The notes beneath the pieces are model-generated. The model saw only the letters and a list, made by a program, of their open reading frames with translations. It ran no database searches and was not told the DNA's origin. From Pedobacter frigidisoli (GTDB taxonomy: Bacteria; Bacteroidota; Bacteroidia; Sphingobacteriales; Sphingobacteriaceae), in the NCBI RefSeq assembly GCF_004331675.1, contig NZ_SJSN01000007.1:124001-188000 (forward strand): a stretch of 64,000 bases of DNA, read 5' to 3'. Shown in pieces: positions 63,915 through 64,000 of this stretch (positions within the stretch are counted from its first letter, which is position 1; each line of letters opens with the position of its first letter). Made by a program: the position numbers and the translations under genes.

Positions 63915-64000
63915 TAAAGTAAAAGTTGAGTAACTAAATAATCGCAGACTAATATTGAGATACAGCTAATTACAACCGCTCTAGTACTTGCTTGCGAAAC
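63914..64000 (-). CDS. mlaE: MlaE-type ABC permease, C-terminal end only
   Basis: The window edge leaves 28 codons plus the stop (63914-63916). The frame reads QASTRAVVISCISILVCDYL and then VTQLLL, the conserved end of MlaE permeases, whose usual length is ~250 residues. It lies directly before mlaF with a one-base overlap, the standard mlaE-mlaF order. Confidence 0.85.
   Translation of the reverse strand, partial: VSQASTRAVVISCISILVCDYLVTQLLL

Noticed and set aside
1..64000. tRNA and rRNA genes
   Set aside because: No cloverleaf with a TTCGAAT-type T arm or rRNA-like stretch was noticed in the intergenic gaps; a tRNA scan would settle this.

Overview
The window is AT-rich DNA from a member of the Bacteroidota, most likely the Sphingobacteriaceae (Pedobacter or a close relative). 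This rests on the gene families (two GH92 mannosidases, a TonB receptor with a carboxypeptidase-like N-domain, the ftsX / DUF3098 / uppP / truB order, a TamB-TamA pair with a lipoprotein-type TamA), on promoter-like TAnnTTTG -7 boxes, and on palindromic intergenic repeats of the kind common in this group. The genus is an inference.

Layout. 1-15.4 kb: a plus-strand block for extracellular glycan and protein use: glutaminase-like DUF4965 protein (5' end cut by the window), GH92, ROK kinase, two basic-secretory-protein metallopeptidases, a second GH92, a DUF1080 glycoside hydrolase-like protein, a beta-propeller/cytochrome c fusion and a TonB receptor. No susD is present. 15.4-24.6 kb: rpiA, a small membrane protein, an alpha/beta hydrolase, a multi-PAS histidine kinase, a YihY/BrkB protein, yjbQ, a decayed yhcG-type nuclease gene and a DUF2157 membrane protein. 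24.7-32.2 kb: a minus-strand housekeeping run (CPA2 antiporter, ribF, yitT, truB, uppP, DUF3098, ftsX). 32.4-36.7 kb: a lipoprotein gene and leuS. 37-43 kb: minus-strand DEAD-box helicase, GPH sugar symporter, and a coupled trio (UDG-fold protein, unknown protein, amino-acid permease). 43.3-58 kb: parE and parC on the plus strand, enclosing a minus-strand group (BrkB, TamL-like, TamB) and cdd. 58-64 kb: a TPP riboswitch with pnuC (probable thiamine transporter), an acyl-CoA dehydrogenase-like flavoprotein, msrA, an unknown lipoprotein, an rRNA methyltransferase, and MlaF with the last codons of MlaE.

The most striking feature is in leuS. The leucyl-tRNA synthetase reads through as 1230 residues because two related but distinct cassettes, each encoding a complete DUF559 (PD-(D/E)XK/Vsr-fold) nuclease domain, are inserted in frame. 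Each cassette is bounded by about 33-bp terminal inverted repeats, and each arm itself contains a hairpin. The arms are read in different frames in the two insertions and remain open in both. Removing the cassettes leaves about 921 residues, the expected LeuRS size. Two short non-coding elements between cdd and parC have arms of the same design and may be nuclease-less relatives. I read this as an endonuclease-bearing palindromic mobile element that enters essential genes without breaking the frame; mobility and function are inference.

Other points of note are a duplicated intergenic stem-loop element (near 15.4 and 17.1 kb) with a compensatory base-pair change, a TPP riboswitch carrying an extra 80-nt helix between its two conserved halves, an internally deleted yhcG gene, and several families of palindromic repeats.
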